From Excoecaria cochinchinensis (taxonomy: Eukaryota > Streptophyta > Magnoliopsida > Malpighiales > Euphorbiaceae), in contig CANTUQ010000106.1 in assembly GCA_947683425.1 (NCBI GenBank), positions 6,819,001 through 6,883,000 on the forward strand: a stretch of DNA of 64,000 nucleotides, written 5' to 3'. Shown here one piece after another: positions 12,384 through 26,059 of this stretch (its first letter is position 1; each line of letters starts with the position of its first letter). Made by a program: the position numbers and the translations under genes. Under the pieces are notes generated by a model. It did no database searches, was not told the DNA's origin, and worked only from the letters and a program-made list of their open reading frames with translations.

Positions 12384-12872
12384 ATGAATTAATTTTATCA
12401 ATGGTCACTGAACTTATAATCAAATAATAATGAAAAAATTTTTGTTATCGTAAAATCACTGAACTTAAAATATATTTACAGAAAAATCATTCCAACCATT
12501 TTTTGACAAAAAAAACTCTAAAAATTACAGTTGGTACATACACTCAATACCCCATGCATAAATTGCTTGACATGTGGCATGACTTATGGAAAAAATGACA
12601 TATAAGTATGCCACATGACAAACTGACTTGTCGAAATGTTCACGTGTCATGTTATTTTTTCCATGTGTTATGCCACTTGTCAAGCCATATGTGCATTGGG
12701 GTGCTAAGTATACGCGCCGACTGTACTTTCCGGCAAATGAATCATAAGAAAACGATTAAAGTGATTTTTTTATAAATATGTTTTAATTTCGATGATTTTT
12801 AAGATAACAAATTTTTTTTTCATTATATTAGTATTATTTGAGTATAAATTCAGTGAATATGATAAAATTAAT
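12384..12872. mobile_element. Foldback MITE, about 490 bp with about 240-bp inverted arms
   Basis: The left arm starts TGAATTAATTTTATCA and the right arm ends TGATAAAATTAATCA. The arms pair almost to the centre: CACTGAACTTATAATCAAAT against ATTTGAGTATAAATTCAGTG, and GCTTGACATGTGGCATGAC against TTATGCCACTTGTCAAGCC. Several mismatches show it is old. No coding capacity; the superfamily is not assigned. Confidence 0.75.
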
Positions 12873-15360
12873 CAATAATAAAATATATCTATAATTTAGA
12901 AGACCAAACCAGTGAGTTAAGAAAAACAAAAGCGAAAAAGAAAAATCTCATCCAAGCATAGACTAGTAGCTTTCTCGTCCATGATCCACGCATCGATGGA
13001 CAGACAGTGACGGAGAGAGTTTCTTTGTGGTTAGGGTAACGAGGAAAGGGTACACAATTAAGTTAAACAAGAAAAAGAATCACAAATAACCCGGCCCATT
13101 TGTATCCCTAAGTCCACAACAATATACTACATTTACCCGGACTACGCATAACATCATATACTTATGAATTTTATTTGGATGAAATGGATATTTAAATGAA
13201 CATATTAGGTTGAATTAATAAAGCATATACTTTATGAAAATATAATAATCATAATAATAAAGCATATAAATTTGTCTCTTTATAGACATTTCAACAATAA
13301 AATTGATCCTAATGCAACCAGATTTATCATATTCAAGACTCCACTTTTCCATTTTTTCTATAAAAAATAAGCAAAATATATCATCAGCTATTTAAACTTG
13401 TATTTTTTTTAATTGAATTCTTAAACTTTTATTTTTATCCAAATTAATTTTAGAGTTACCAAATTTTAAAAAAAAACCTACTGCCATTCATTGGTTAAAA
13501 TATTTTTTATTTTTTAACTTTTAGATCAAGACACGGTACCATTTAAAATATAGTATGATAGTTAAAAAATAAAAAGTATCGTAGACATAAAAGTACATTA
13601 TCCAAAGCCCAAATTTAAATAAAATAATAATATCATTGAGTTACTAAACTCTGAAATTGAAATAAAAGTATAAAGATAGAAACATGTGAATTGAAGAATC
13701 CGAAAATGGCTTTGTGAAAAAACATGTAAGATAAATTAAATGTGCTAGAAAAATAAGATAAGAAGGGAGAGTAGAGAGAAAGAAGAGAGGGAATAGGAAG
13801 CAGATGACATGGCACAAAAAGGTCAAAAAGAGGGGGAGGGAGATGTAGGGCAAGACCTAACCCATAGTTACCACAGTTAAGTGAAAGCTCACTGCTTTTT
13901 CTTTCAAAGACCCATTAGTCGATGCTGTCACTCTGACTCACAGTTTGTGAACATTGCACTTCCATACAGTTTTTTTTCCTGCTATTTATGTTTTTGAGAT
14001 ACTCATTTCAATCACCCAATTCTACTTACTGTTTTCTTTTCGCTTCTTATAGAAGTTCATTACAACTTTTCTTATATCTACGACATTACACATACATTAC
14101 CACAAATCAATTTACTTATACTATAATTAAGGAGTTCGAGTGATGATTAGCACTTTTTTTTTCCCTAATAGTTACATTATATACATTGGAAATATATAGG
14201 CTTTATCTATGAGTAGCGAGAATCGAATTCAAAATCTATCTCAAATTTCACATGGATCGAATTATTTCCTGAAAACGAGTAACAATTAGACTCTTTATAT
14301 ATAGATAAATAAAGACACTTATTCATATGAATATATTACATTGCAAACATAGTGTAGCACATTTTATTGAATTTTTAAATATTTATTTTAGTATATATTG
14401 AGTTAATAGAGAGATTTGATAGAAAGAAAAGTGATTCTTAGAGTATTGGATATGCATGGTAAATTAATATTATTATTTTATTCAATTTATCAAAATTAAA
14501 CCTAATGTGTGCAAAATTAAATGATTAGAGACATAATAGAGAATAATAAATTTTGAGGGATTGAATAGAGTAATCATGAATTCAAAGATGCAACTTTCCT
14601 CAATATTATTATACTCATTTGTAAATTTCATTTTTTGGTAAAAGTTTTATCATAAATTAGTTTTGTATTTATTTTGAAAGCATTGACAATATATATATAT
14701 ATATATATATTGAAAGCCATATAATTAAAAACTTTCATTCTCACAGAAAAAAACATAAACTGCCAAATATATATATCAATGTAATTCCATTTTGCTAGAA
14801 AGTGACAAAGTGAAGTAATTGAAACACACATGGGTGTCTCCCAAATAATTAAATACCCACCACAATCAATAGTACTTCTTTACAATATCAAAAATTTATT
14901 CAATTAACGGTAAGAAATATGAGTACAAGAATCAAAATAATTATGTTTTTTTAAATTTTTTTTACAAATTAAATATTTTTAACTCATAGTCCATCATGAT
15001 AATATTTTCACTTGAATCCTTCAAATCATGGCATGGGTACTTGCTTCTATGGCATCTACAGTTTCTTTGAACTCTCTCTTCTTTTGAATTACAGTTAACA
15101 GAAGAAGAGGAAAAAAATCCCCTATTTTAATAATCCAAAAGCTGAAGATCCTCTACCAATCTCATGATTTATGATCATGAACTGAGATTAAGAAGCAAAA
15201 AAGAATAGAAACCCCACAAACCAAACACAGCAACCTGACATCACCACAGCCACCAGCTCCACCGCCTCCCACGGCCACCAGAAAAACCCTTGGTTAACTA
15301 GTGTAAAAAGAGAGAGGAATAGCAAAAAAAAGAAAAAAAAATGAAGAGTAATAATGAGTA
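12873..15360. other. Intergenic DNA and upstream region of the SRS gene
   Basis: AT-rich sequence with a purine-rich block at 13730-13850 (CT-rich on the minus strand) and a TA microsatellite at about 14690-14710. About 15300-15360 is purine-rich leader directly before the SRS start codon. No other gene is visible. Confidence 0.55.
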
Positions 15361-16053
15361 ATGATGATAATGATGAGAGAAGGAGGATTAGGAGGTTCAA
15401 GATGTCAAGACTGTGGAAACCAAGCCAAGAAAGATTGTGCTCATTTGAGGTGCAGAACTTGCTGTAAAAGTAAAGGCTTTCCGTGCCAAACACATGTCAA
15501 AAGCACCTGGGTTCCTGCTTATAGAAGAAAACTGAGGCCTTCTCTTCAAAATCCACTACATAACCCTAAAAGACTTAGACAAAATCCTTCTACAGGTAGA
15601 TCGCTATTCACTGTTTGTTAACCCTAGCTAGCAGCTTTTCTTTTTTCTTTACTGTTGTAGATATGGTGTAATTCTGACAAGAACTTTGTTTTTTTGTTGT
15701 GTTTAGGTTTAGATATGGCGGATTTTCCTGCTCAAGCGAACTGTATGGCTACATTTCGGTGCCTTAGAGTAAGCTGTGTTGATGAAGAAGATGAGCAGTT
15801 AGCATATGAGACAAGTGTGAGTATAGGAGGCCATGTTTTTAAGGGCATACTTTATGACCAAGGTCCTAGCACTACTCCTAATATTGCTGAAACCTCATCT
15901 AATGCTACCCAAATCAAACAACTTAACTTCACAAGTTCTTCTGCCCTAACTCCTTCACTTCATCATCCAGATTCAATTTCTCCTTATTACCCATTTCCTC
16001 TTAATGCTTTCATGTCCGGTACGCAACTATTCCTGCACCCAAAATCTAATTAG
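15361..16053 (+). CDS. SHI-RELATED SEQUENCE (SRS) family transcription factor, short type
   Basis: SRS proteins are plant nuclear DNA-binding factors known to promote auxin synthesis and organ development. Exons 15361-15595 and 15707-16053 join as ACA-G|GT (phase 1; donor CAG|GTAGAT, acceptor GTGTTTAG) to give 193 residues. The family's RING-like zinc finger is complete: C15, C18, C26, C31, C34, C35 and C42, spaced C-x2-C-x7-C-x4-C-x2-C-C-x6-C, followed by THVKSTWVPA. The second hallmark, the IGGH domain, spans about 88-128 (CMATFRCLRVSCVDEEDEQL, then SIGGHVFKGILYDQGP with IGGH at 118-121). The C-terminal PLNAFMSGTQLF also matches the family. The length is close to short members (SRS3/SRS6-like) rather than the roughly 330-residue SHI or LRP1. 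The start is uncertain between ATGs at 15361, 15364, 15370 and 15373, because the leader ATGATGATAATGATG holds several. Confidence 0.93.
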
Positions 16054-19000
16054 GGCTTCATTTAACTTTTTGAAAATGGTCAGAAAAATCAACTCTTCTT
16101 GTTTAATTATTTGTCAATTCGATTTTGTAGGCAAGGGAATTAAATCCTATGTGACCATTGCTATATATTTTACATTATTGTTGGTGTCTACTAGTGATCA
16201 ATAGAGATCAATAAAGGAAACCATGTTCATTGTTCAAGTTTCAACTTTTTTTATATATATAATTACATGCTCAATTATATGATATAATACTTAATTAATA
16301 TGGTTATAGACACGTATAAGCTAGCTAGAGATAGGATTTTCTGTTTGTCTTCTTGTTATATATATATTATTGGCTATTCTGATCTGGGTTCAGTTTAATG
16401 TTTATGTATCTTCATTGTTTATGAACTCCAAAGTTGCTTTTTTTTTTTCCTTCCTGTTTTTCCGTTTCTTTGCCTGCTAGAAACCCAACTATACCTTCCT
16501 CTTGTATGTTTTTAGGCAAAGTACCATTTTTTGAAGACTATATATATTTATATATGGTGTGAATGCAGCTTTACATCTTCGTTAATTAATTAATTGTTTG
16601 TTTCAGCAATGCATGGTCATTAGACCCAAGAAATTCATGCACACTCACGCAACCACATGGAACATTTTATATATTATATTCAAGAGAAAACAAAATCATG
16701 CTTATCTATTTCCATAAAGTCTTAGCTGCTTTTATTTGCTTCAATTATTGCTGTTATAAGCCGCATAAGTATTCAAAATGTTCACTGCATTTGCAAAGTT
16801 TCTAGTCTTATTCTATATTCAGCTTTCACAGTTTTGTAATACGTCTAACGGCCTAATCATCAATTATATATGTATAGTACTATTTATTGGCGTGCTTTTT
16901 TTTTTTTATCATTTAATTTAAAGTCTGATTAATACCTAAAAAGTGCCATCATTTGATTAAATTCTTGCTAATTAATTTCATTTACATATCTATTTTAGGA
17001 AAGTGCATTATGCACCAAGCCAATAGTTTATTAACATGCAAAAAAAAAAAAAGTTATAAATGGTGATTTTTTATTATTTTACGTCATAATATATATTTGG
17101 TACATTGCACTCGATTTAAAAAAAAATTAATAAAAATCAATGTGTTAATAAGGAATTATTGTTGGTTGGATTTTATAGTAATATATGTTTGATGCATTTT
17201 GTATTAGTAAGTTAATCAAGTAGTGAGAGCTTGGGAATCGCCCTATATGACTATAGGTTACACTTTAATTAGGTTTTAAACACAAAAAGATTAAGTAGGC
17301 ATCTTTTTAGTTTTTAGAGATATAAAATGACTTTGTTTTTAGCTACAAAGTACTATATAGTTAGACCCAGGATTAAAAAATAGTTTTTGATTAAAAGAGA
17401 TTGCCACACCAACTAGAACAAAGGATTGATACCTTCTTAGGCACAACTATTAGAATATATCTTGTAATCAGTGGGTACCAAAGTTATTGTGCACTAGTGT
17501 TAGATGCATTTAAAGTTAACCTCATACAAATGATCATTTAGTGGATTCTCACTTATAATAAGCATAGATTATACAGGTTTTCCTATTATAGAAATAGAAG
17601 AAAAAAAATTAATTATTTAAATGTAAAAATGACTTCTTTTGGAAGTTATCCTGCACTTTGGATTCCAAAAAACAAAATCAATAAGAACCGTAGGTTGTGC
17701 AATTGTGCATAATCATGTTCAATTAAACCTTGGGTGCAATTGCTTGACAATGTATGTGTATCTATATATATATATATATATATGCGTGCGCTCATTTTAT
17801 ATAATTGTCAAAGTGAAAAATGTATGCTCATATATGGACCAACTAGCTGAACAAGAAATATGCTATTCATGATGTATTAATGTTAATTTTCATTTGGTTG
17901 TTTAATGAGCTCAATAGTCATATAGGTAACTAAGGTTTCTATGTAAACAACCTTTAAAATTTCTTGCCAAAATCTAGTGTACCAAGTCATGCTGAATTTC
18001 CATGTAATAATATTAAGCAATTATAATGAAGTGTTGTATATGCATAATTTTTCTTTTAAATTGCTTTTTATTAAGTGACAATTTACCATTAGCTTGGTGT
18101 GTTATGACATGCACCAATGTAAGAGGTTTTCCGATAGCTCAAGCAAGTGAATTTATTTAGCCTAACTTTTGTCTTTAGTTACGTGTTAAACTTTAATCAA
18201 CTTTTATTTTTCTTAAGTAAAATTTCAAATACGAGTTTTATGAATGATAAAAAATAATATTTGAAGAATTTTACTGGCATAATGAGTTAATACAGTTCGA
18301 AATAGATGATATCAGTAATTATAAAAAAAAAAAATTAGTTAAGTAATTGCATTGCAATAATTGAGAAAAGAACAAAGGCATATATGTTAGAATTGTTTTA
18401 CTTTGTTCATATTATTCTTTGTGTTATATATATATATATATATATATATTCAGCAAGTCTTTGAAAAGTAATTATTATCAATGAATTAAAGAGTAGGCTT
18501 TTGATGCTTTGGCTACAATGTGTTGCAATCTTTACAGAGAACATTAATTAATATAAGCACTAGCTAGCTAGATACCAATATCATTTCTAGATATGTGTAA
18601 ATAAACACCTATATATTTAATAGCCTACATGAAACAATTAAAAAAAAAAATAGGGTAGATAGTGTTATTTTATTTTCTTTAGGCATGACGCAGAAACCTG
18701 ATAATTCTTTTTTATTTTTTTAAATAATGTGAATCTAATTCGTGATTGTTTTTGGAAAGTATTATTCCTGCGTACGGCTTCTATTAATATATTCAATAAG
18801 CATTTATAAGAACCAAATTCCTTAGGAAACAATGTCCTAAAAAAAAACTAGTATTACCTCGTACATAATTCAACAAATAGCTACTTCATTATTTCAATAT
18901 TAATACTCTTATTTTTAATTTTTTTTATAATTATCGGTATCATTTCGTTTGAACCGAATTAGATTACTAAAGAACATTAATTTTCGTCATATTAGTACTA

Positions 19001-19390
19001 ATATCATTGCTTTTTTTGAATGATTTTAATTTTAATACCCTTGCATATGTTGTCTACAATTCTTGACTGCAATTAATGCACTTAATTATATCTCTGGGAA
19101 TTTTTGCATTTGAGCATCCAATCTTCATAAACTCTGTGAATCCGAGTAAAAAAAAAAAAAAAAATGCATGAAAGTATAAGCTACAAATATAGCAGGCAAA
19201 CAACTACTAATAGTTGAATAGTGAGGAATATTCAATTAAATGGTTTACAGGAATATATATATATATATATATGGATTAATATGAATTTTTTTAATTTTCT
19301 TTTGTTGATAATACATTTTTTTGGGGTGGGAGGGGGGTAGAATTCCAATGCTCATCAAACACGAAAGTAATCAGATATATTATTGATAAT
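16054..19390. other. Intergenic DNA, no gene seen
   Basis: AT-rich sequence between the SRS gene and an LTR-like fragment. TA microsatellites occur at about 17764-17784, 18426-18452 and 19253-19272. No reading frame or RNA gene could be supported. Confidence 0.6.
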
Positions 19391-19394
19391 TACA

Positions 19395-19850
19395 TAAATA
19401 ACATTTGCAAAAATATCCATTCCGTCGGCCCAATTCACACGACAGGACCCAAAACCCATCAGCAAATAATACAAAACTCGAGCATGAAGGCAGCCCCACG
19501 TCCGATCGAATTGATGTAACAACACGTCCAATCAGCCAACTGACATAAGGTAGCGCCATGCCTTTTACCTGATTTCTGTCGTTTTACCACTCACCTGCTC
19601 TGACTGCTAGTTATCACTCACCAGGCACTCAAATGCACATCTTCTATCTCTTATAAATAGCTCAACAAACAGTTGCATTAGGTATCGAATTTCTGAGATT
19701 ATCTCTTTAAGTATTCTCTTTCTAAAAAGTTACTAACTTAAGTTTCGGCTGATCCGACCGGACATTATTTCTTGCATGTCTCAATCATCCGACCGGCTCT
19801 CATTCTATATCACTTGAAACTTTTGACCGGTTTTTTTTTTTTTTTCTAGA
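19395..19850 (+). mobile_element. Decayed LTR fragment (probable)
   Basis: This block is less AT-rich than its surroundings. It has the layout of a Ty3/gypsy LTR's second half: TATA box CTTATAAATAGC (about 19651), a T/C-rich leader, then TTACTAACTTAAG (about 19729) and a terminal region with two CCGACCGG motifs. No second LTR, primer site or target duplication was found. It may instead be unrelated unique sequence. Confidence 0.35.
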
Positions 19851-20433
19851 TAAAGACATTTTTCGTCTTATCAATTATATTTCATTGGCAAAATGCATTA
19901 TTGCATCCTGAATTATAACTTTTTTTTTCCCTCTCATTAATCTTTCAATTTTCACCATATTACATTAATTAAGTCTTTGATTTTAGTATATATTTCGCCT
20001 AATTTCAACAAATTGACAATTGAACACAATGTATATTAAAATAAATATTTAGAGCACCAATATAACACAATAAAAAGTTAAAAAATTCATTAAAAAATGT
20101 TATACTTAAAGTACCTCGATATAATAGTTTACTTTTTGAATTGATATAATTATATACCTGTTGCTTACTTTGATCCTAATTTCTTTTTATACGATATAAA
20201 GTGAGTGAGATGTGAGCATCATTGACAGAAACTTTTTAACTTCAAATCCAATTTAAAATTAATTAAATCGGGTTGGGGCGGGTCAAAAGTGGTACGCCAA
20301 AGCCTACTAAAACAACTTCAGCTATTTGTTTTAGGTTCAATTTGGACCCAGTTCATACCCAAATTCAAGTCCAAACCTGATAAAAAACACAGGCGGCCGG
20401 ACACGGGCCTATGGTCATTTCTCAAGACATGTA

Positions 20434-20512
20434 TGGGCTTCCCAAAACAGAAAATGCCCATTAAGCCTACTCACAATTCTGGCGCCAATACCTTCTCCAA
20501 TTCCCGCCAAAA
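20434..20512 (+). promoter_or_regulatory. E2F-type and site II-type promoter elements of MCM4
   Basis: Two E2F-like sites lie 90-120 bases upstream of the MCM4 start codon: GGCGCCAA at 20481-20488 (TTGGCGCC on the other strand) and TTCCCGCCAAAA at 20501-20512 (TTTTGGCGGGAA on the other strand). TGGGCT at 20434-20439 and its reversed relative ATGCCCA near 20454 resemble site II elements of proliferation genes. MCM genes are established E2F targets in plants, so S-phase expression is expected. Confidence 0.75.
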
Positions 20513-20602
20513 TTACCTTCTGCAAAGCAATAGCACTCTCTCCCCCTCAAAAATTTTCCCTCCACACGCCCATCTCATCATCTTCTTCGTCTCTCTGTAG
20601 CT

Positions 20603-23600
20603 ATGGCTTCTGACTCTTCTCCAGCCCCTTTCAACAATGGTAATTCTCTCTCTCTCTCTCTCTCTCTCTCAGCTTATATATGTAGATCTTTCTGTGTTAA
20701 AAAAAAGCATTTGTTTTCAAATCCGCACAGGGCTTTCCTCTCCGGATGATTCCCAATCCAGTCCAATCGGCAACACGTTCTCATCTCCGGCCTCCGGCCC
20801 CTCTCTGGGAAACAGACGCCGCCGTGGATCCAATACGCCATCCAACTTTGTCGCTTCAGAATCATCCCCGACTCCGCGCAGGAACAGATCCAATGGCCGC
20901 AACGCTCCCGTTTCGACCCCTTCCTCAATGTCTGAGGGTCCACCATCTTCAGAAGCAGGAGACGACATGGATGAGGCCCCGCCTACTTTTGTTTGGGGCA
21001 CCAATATTAGTGTCCAAGATGTTAAGGCAGCAATTCAGATGTTTTTGAAGCATTTTAGGGAAAATAATCAGAGTCAAGGTGGTGAGATTTTTGAGCAAGG
21101 GAAGTACATGAAAGCCATACACAGAGTGCTTGAATTTGAGGGGGAGTGGCTTGATGTTGATGGACATGATGTGTTTGATTATGATTCTGACCTGTATACT
21201 AAGATGGTTAGGTATCCGCTCGAGGTTTTGGCTATTTTTGATATTGTTTTGATGGATATTGTGAGCTTGATCAATCCTTTGTTCGAAAAGCATGTTCAAG
21301 TCAGAATTTTCAATCTCAAGACCTCTATTACCATGAGAAATCTCAACCCTTCTGGTAATTTTCTTCTTCTTTAGTGTTTTCCCGACTTGGTACTTCTTTA
21401 GTTATTCATGTTAATTTATTTGATTGGGATTGGGGATTGCTTAAAGTCAGAATGTTGGATGTTTGAATGTCTTAAATTTTAGTTGACCACAACAGATCTT
21501 TAACCAATATAAGTATTGTTATTGCTGGTTTTCAATAAGTTGCTCAATTATTTTCTTGCCTATGTGTGAATGAGAGCTTGGAGTATGCTGAATATTTTTT
21601 CGGGGTTCTGTGCTTTAGATTCTGGGTTTTGTTTTCATTTTCTTTTATTTTAGTTGAATATTGGCTTTCTATTTGATTATTACAAAATTTGTCTGCTGAA
21701 AATCAATATTTGGTCAGATATTGAGAAGATGGTGTCGCTTAAGGGAATGATAATACGTTGCAGTTCTATTATTCCGGAGATAAGGGAAGCAATGTTTAGA
21801 TGCCTTGTGTGCGGTTACTTATCTGATCCCATTATTGTAGATAGAGGTAATTGCAGCAAGCTTTTGGTTTGCTTAACTGCGTTTTTTGCTCCTTTTATTT
21901 TATGTGATGTTATACTGCTAATGGACTATCGGATGTCATCAGGAAGGATTAATGAACCCACAACGTGCTTGAAGCAAGAGTGTCTTGCTAAGAATTCTAT
22001 GACACTAGTTCACAATAGATGCAGGTACTATCTTTAGCTTTGATTTTGCTTACCCTAATGTCTAAATCTCGTTTCTCCTTAGGACAAAAAGAATCACATT
22101 TCTTGTATTATAAGCTTCCCTTCTGTTTTTCCTCCATATATGTTCTGAACTGTCTCCCAACATGTTTATGCTACAATTCTTTACTGTTAGGGAAATTCTT
22201 TCCCTAGTTGAGCTTTTCATCCCACCTGATGGTACGTGGAATGTCATTGGCACTTGTTTCTTCTATAACTGGATTAGTTAGCAAAGCTTTTCAATGTACC
22301 TCCTTTTCTCGTTTTTATTTTAAATGTCAGTAACTAAAAGGTGTTTTTCTGATGGAATCCTTTCTGTTGCTGTAAGGTTTCTTTGTGCGAACCATTTTGT
22401 TTCTTTTACCCTTAAGATTAATTATGCATATATCATGTATAAATTTCTTCAAAATTAGTTAAGTGGCAGAAATTCACCCGAAGACATTGACTACGCTTAG
22501 CTTTGTCTAAGCGAAACTCACGAACTGATATATAGGTGAGAAACAAAATTCTATATGCTAAATGATGTTATGCAATATGAGCTTCTGGAAGGTGCTGTGA
22601 AGATCAATGGCTATTTTATTATTTGATCATACCAATTGTCATTCACTTACTTTCAAATTTTGGAATTATGGTTGCCTGGTATTATTGTATCATTGTTTAG
22701 TTAACCTTGCTTAATAAATCAGGTTTGCTGATAAGCAGATCGTGAGGCTCCAGGAGATGCCTGATGAGATCCCTGAAGGGGGAACACCACATACCGTGAG
22801 CTTGTTGATGCATGACAAGTTGGTGGATATTGGAAAGCCTGGTGACAGAGTTGAGGTGGGACCAGCATAGTTCATACTCTAACTCCATAAAGGAACCCTG
22901 AAATTTCTGCTTCCCTTATTGATGTCCTTGTGGTTGGTTAATAGGTCACTGGGATTTATAGAGCTATGACTGTTAGAGTTGGGCCTACTCAGAGAACTGT
23001 GAAATCGTTATTTAAGGCATGTCTCTATCTTTTTGCCATTACATAAGCCATAGCCTCTTCAGGCATGTGTGTTTTTATTTATTAGAAATTATGTTGCGTG
23101 AAAGTGATGATGAGTTTTTGATTGCAGACTTACATTGATTGTCTTCATATCAAGAAAACAGACAAGACAAGAATGATAGCAGAGAATCCAATGGATGTTG
23201 ATAATGGCTCACGAAGAGTGGAGGAAGATGTCCAATTTGATGAAGCGAAGGTATCTAAATATAAACTTCCTTCTTTGTTAAAAGGAACTTTGTTCATGTT
23301 GTCTATTTTGATCAGATTCCTGTTTGTAATTGCAGGTAGAGCAATTGAAAGAACTGGCAAAACTACCTGATATATATGACAGACTAACAAGGTCTCTGGC
23401 ACCTAATATTTGGGAGCTGGATGATGTGAAGAGAGGTCTTCTCTGTCAGGTATATATTAAGTTTTACATGATATACCTTTATTGTTTAATGGACAGATAC
23501 TGTAAATATAGTATTCTTTAATTAAAATTTTGGTAATCATTGGAAGTTGATTGATCAAAATGTAGCTTTTTGGTGGGAATGCGGTGAAGTTGCAATCTGG

Positions 23601-26059
23601 CGTTAGCTTACGTGGTGATATCAATATCCTTCTTGTTGGCGATCCTGGAACCAGTAAGTCCCAGCTGCTCCAGTACATACACAAATTATCTCCCCGTGGC
23701 ATCTATACTAGTGGAAGAGGGAGCTCTGCTGTTGGTTTGACTGCCTATGTTAGCAAAGATCCTGAGACGGGGGAAACGGTGTAGTTCCCTGTTCTGCTTC
23801 TTACATTTCTACCTCATCCATCTAGAATTTACATATAAAAGTTAGCTAAGTGCTGATATCAGTGATGTAATTGTATAGGTTCTGGAGAGTGGAGCACTTG
23901 TTCTGAGTGACAGAGGAATCTGCTGTATCGATGAATTTGACAAAATGTCTGAAAATGCAAGGAGTACGCTACACGAGGTTGGTTTCCTTTTCAGCAATTT
24001 TACATGTGACCTGTCAATTTTTTTTTGCACTAAAGGGAAATTTTCTTTAACGGGGATGCTTTTCATTGTATGCAGAATTTTTCTACTACCTTTTGACAAC
24101 ATTTTAGAAAGTATGCTTTGTAGATGGTCCCCTGGTTTATATCTGGTTTGAATTGAACATAATTCTTCAACTGAAGAACAGAATAGCAAGCAGAACACAT
24201 CACTTTTGTCTAATGATTTATGCGCTATCTGTCTAGCATTTATATGACTTCTTATAATGGAATCATTTTGATTTTTGCAGGTGATGGAACAGCAAACTAT
24301 TTCCATTGCAAAGGCTGGAATTATTGCTTCCCTTAATGCTAGAACATCAGTGTTAGCCTGTGCAAATCCTATAGGTTCACGCTATAATCCTCGGTTGTCT
24401 GTGATTGACAACATACACCTTCCTCCGTCCTTGTTGTCCAGGTAAGACTAGGATCCATACATGATGCAAATTTTCTGATCAAAGCATGCATGTACAAATT
24501 TGATTTGAACATAATGTGGCAGCAAAAGATGTGTGATAAGCGAGTACAGAGAGAAGTATCATCTATGTGGTAGTTAATGCTAAAATATATCAATTCATGG
24601 TTGCATTCTCAGGTTTGACCTAATATATTTAATTCTGGACAAGGCTGATGAACAAACAGACAGGCACCTTGCCAAGCATATTGTGTCACTGCACTTCGAG
24701 AATCCTGAGGTTTGGCAATATATGGCAAACATCTTTGAGAGCCCATTTCCAGTAGTTCCTGTAGACATTGATTTATTAAAACTCTCTGTTTGCAGAGTTC
24801 ACAGCAGGATGTCCTAGATATGGATACATTAACATCATATGTGAGCTATGCTCGTAAGTATATTCACCCAAAGTTATCTGATGAAGCTGCTGAAGAGTTG
24901 ACTCGAGGTTATGTTGAGATGAGAAGGAGAGGAAATTTCCCGGGTAGCAGCAAGAAGGTGCGACATTATTCTGTATTTTCAATCCTTCTAACAGTCATGC
25001 AAGCTTGTTTACTGATTTCATTAAACTAAATACATCTTTTGACCTTGTAAAAAATTAGTAACATGTACTTATGTTTCTCCTTTACTGAATTTTTGTTTTT
25101 CTAACTTGTTAATAGCGTGGTTGCTTGGCATTGATATGCTCCATTTCTGTTCTTTTCTAAACATGCTACAAATATTTTCAAAAATCGTGATTTAACTTTT
25201 TTTAACTATTTATGATGCAAATGGATTCTTTTCCTTTAACTTGGTCCTCATATCATTTAGGTGATAACTGCAACACCAAGACAGATAGAAAGTTTAATAC
25301 GCCTTAGCGAAGCTCTTGCTCGGATTCGTTTCTCAGAATCGGTTAGTGAAGCTTCCTTGGTGTCTGTTAGTGTGAAATTCTTTCACTAGTTATAGTTTCA
25401 GAGTGTTATGGTTCCTATCTGCAGGTTGAGAAGCACGATGTTATTGAGGCATTTCGACTGCTTGAAGTTGCAATGCAGCAGTCAGCAACAGATCACTCCA
25501 CTGGTAATCCCGATTTTAGTATTAACCATAATTTCTAATTTTATTTCTCTGGCATGCCAAACCAGATTATAATGATGATCCTTTCTCTCTTTTAAAGGAA
25601 CAATCGATATGGATCTCATCACAACTGGAGTTTCAGCAAGCGAAAGGATGAGAAGGGAGAATATTGTTTCAGCAACTCGCAATGTAATTATGGAGAAGTT
25701 GCAACTTGGGGGACCTTCGATGCGCTTATTGGAGGTAATAATGCTAGTATTTACTCGCATTTTGCCGATGTTAGTTATTTTTGTCTCAAAATTGGCATTT
25801 AAACTTCTTTTTTCTTTCAAAAAAATAATTTAGTTATTGGAAGAGCTGAAGAAGCATAACCAGAATATTGAAGTTCACCTTCAAGATGTAAGTATATTGC
25901 TCCCTCTCTCTCTGAAACACATGCACATTTGAAAATAATGTAAAACTAATTGGCAATCATTTCATGTTCTGTTTTGATGTTCAGCTAAGAAATGCAGTTA
26001 CAAATTTAGCAAGCGAGGGATTTGTAGTTGCCCATGGCGACAGCGTAAAAAGGATATAG
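20603..26059 (+). CDS. MCM4: DNA replication licensing factor MCM4
   Basis: MCM4 is one of six subunits of the MCM2-7 ring, the ATP-driven replicative DNA helicase in the nucleus. Eighteen exons: 20603-20639, 20731-21354, 21718-21846, 21943-22024, 22723-22855, 22945-23016, 23128-23250, 23336-23449, 23566-23778, 23879-23977, 24281-24441, 24613-24709, 24796-24957, 25261-25341, 25425-25503, 25598-25734, 25834-25887, 25985-26059. They sum to 2472 nt (823 residues), close to the family's usual length. Residues 1-110 are Ser/Pro-rich, as expected for the MCM4 tail. A C4 zinc finger uses C249, C252, C272 and C277. The AAA+ core has Walker A GDPGTSKS (463-470), Walker B CIDEFDKM (525-532) and arginine-finger SRFD (595-598). 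The C-terminal winged-helix region ends SVKRI. All junctions keep frame; intron 6 uses a GC donor. E2F sites lie upstream. The copy looks functional. Confidence 0.96.
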
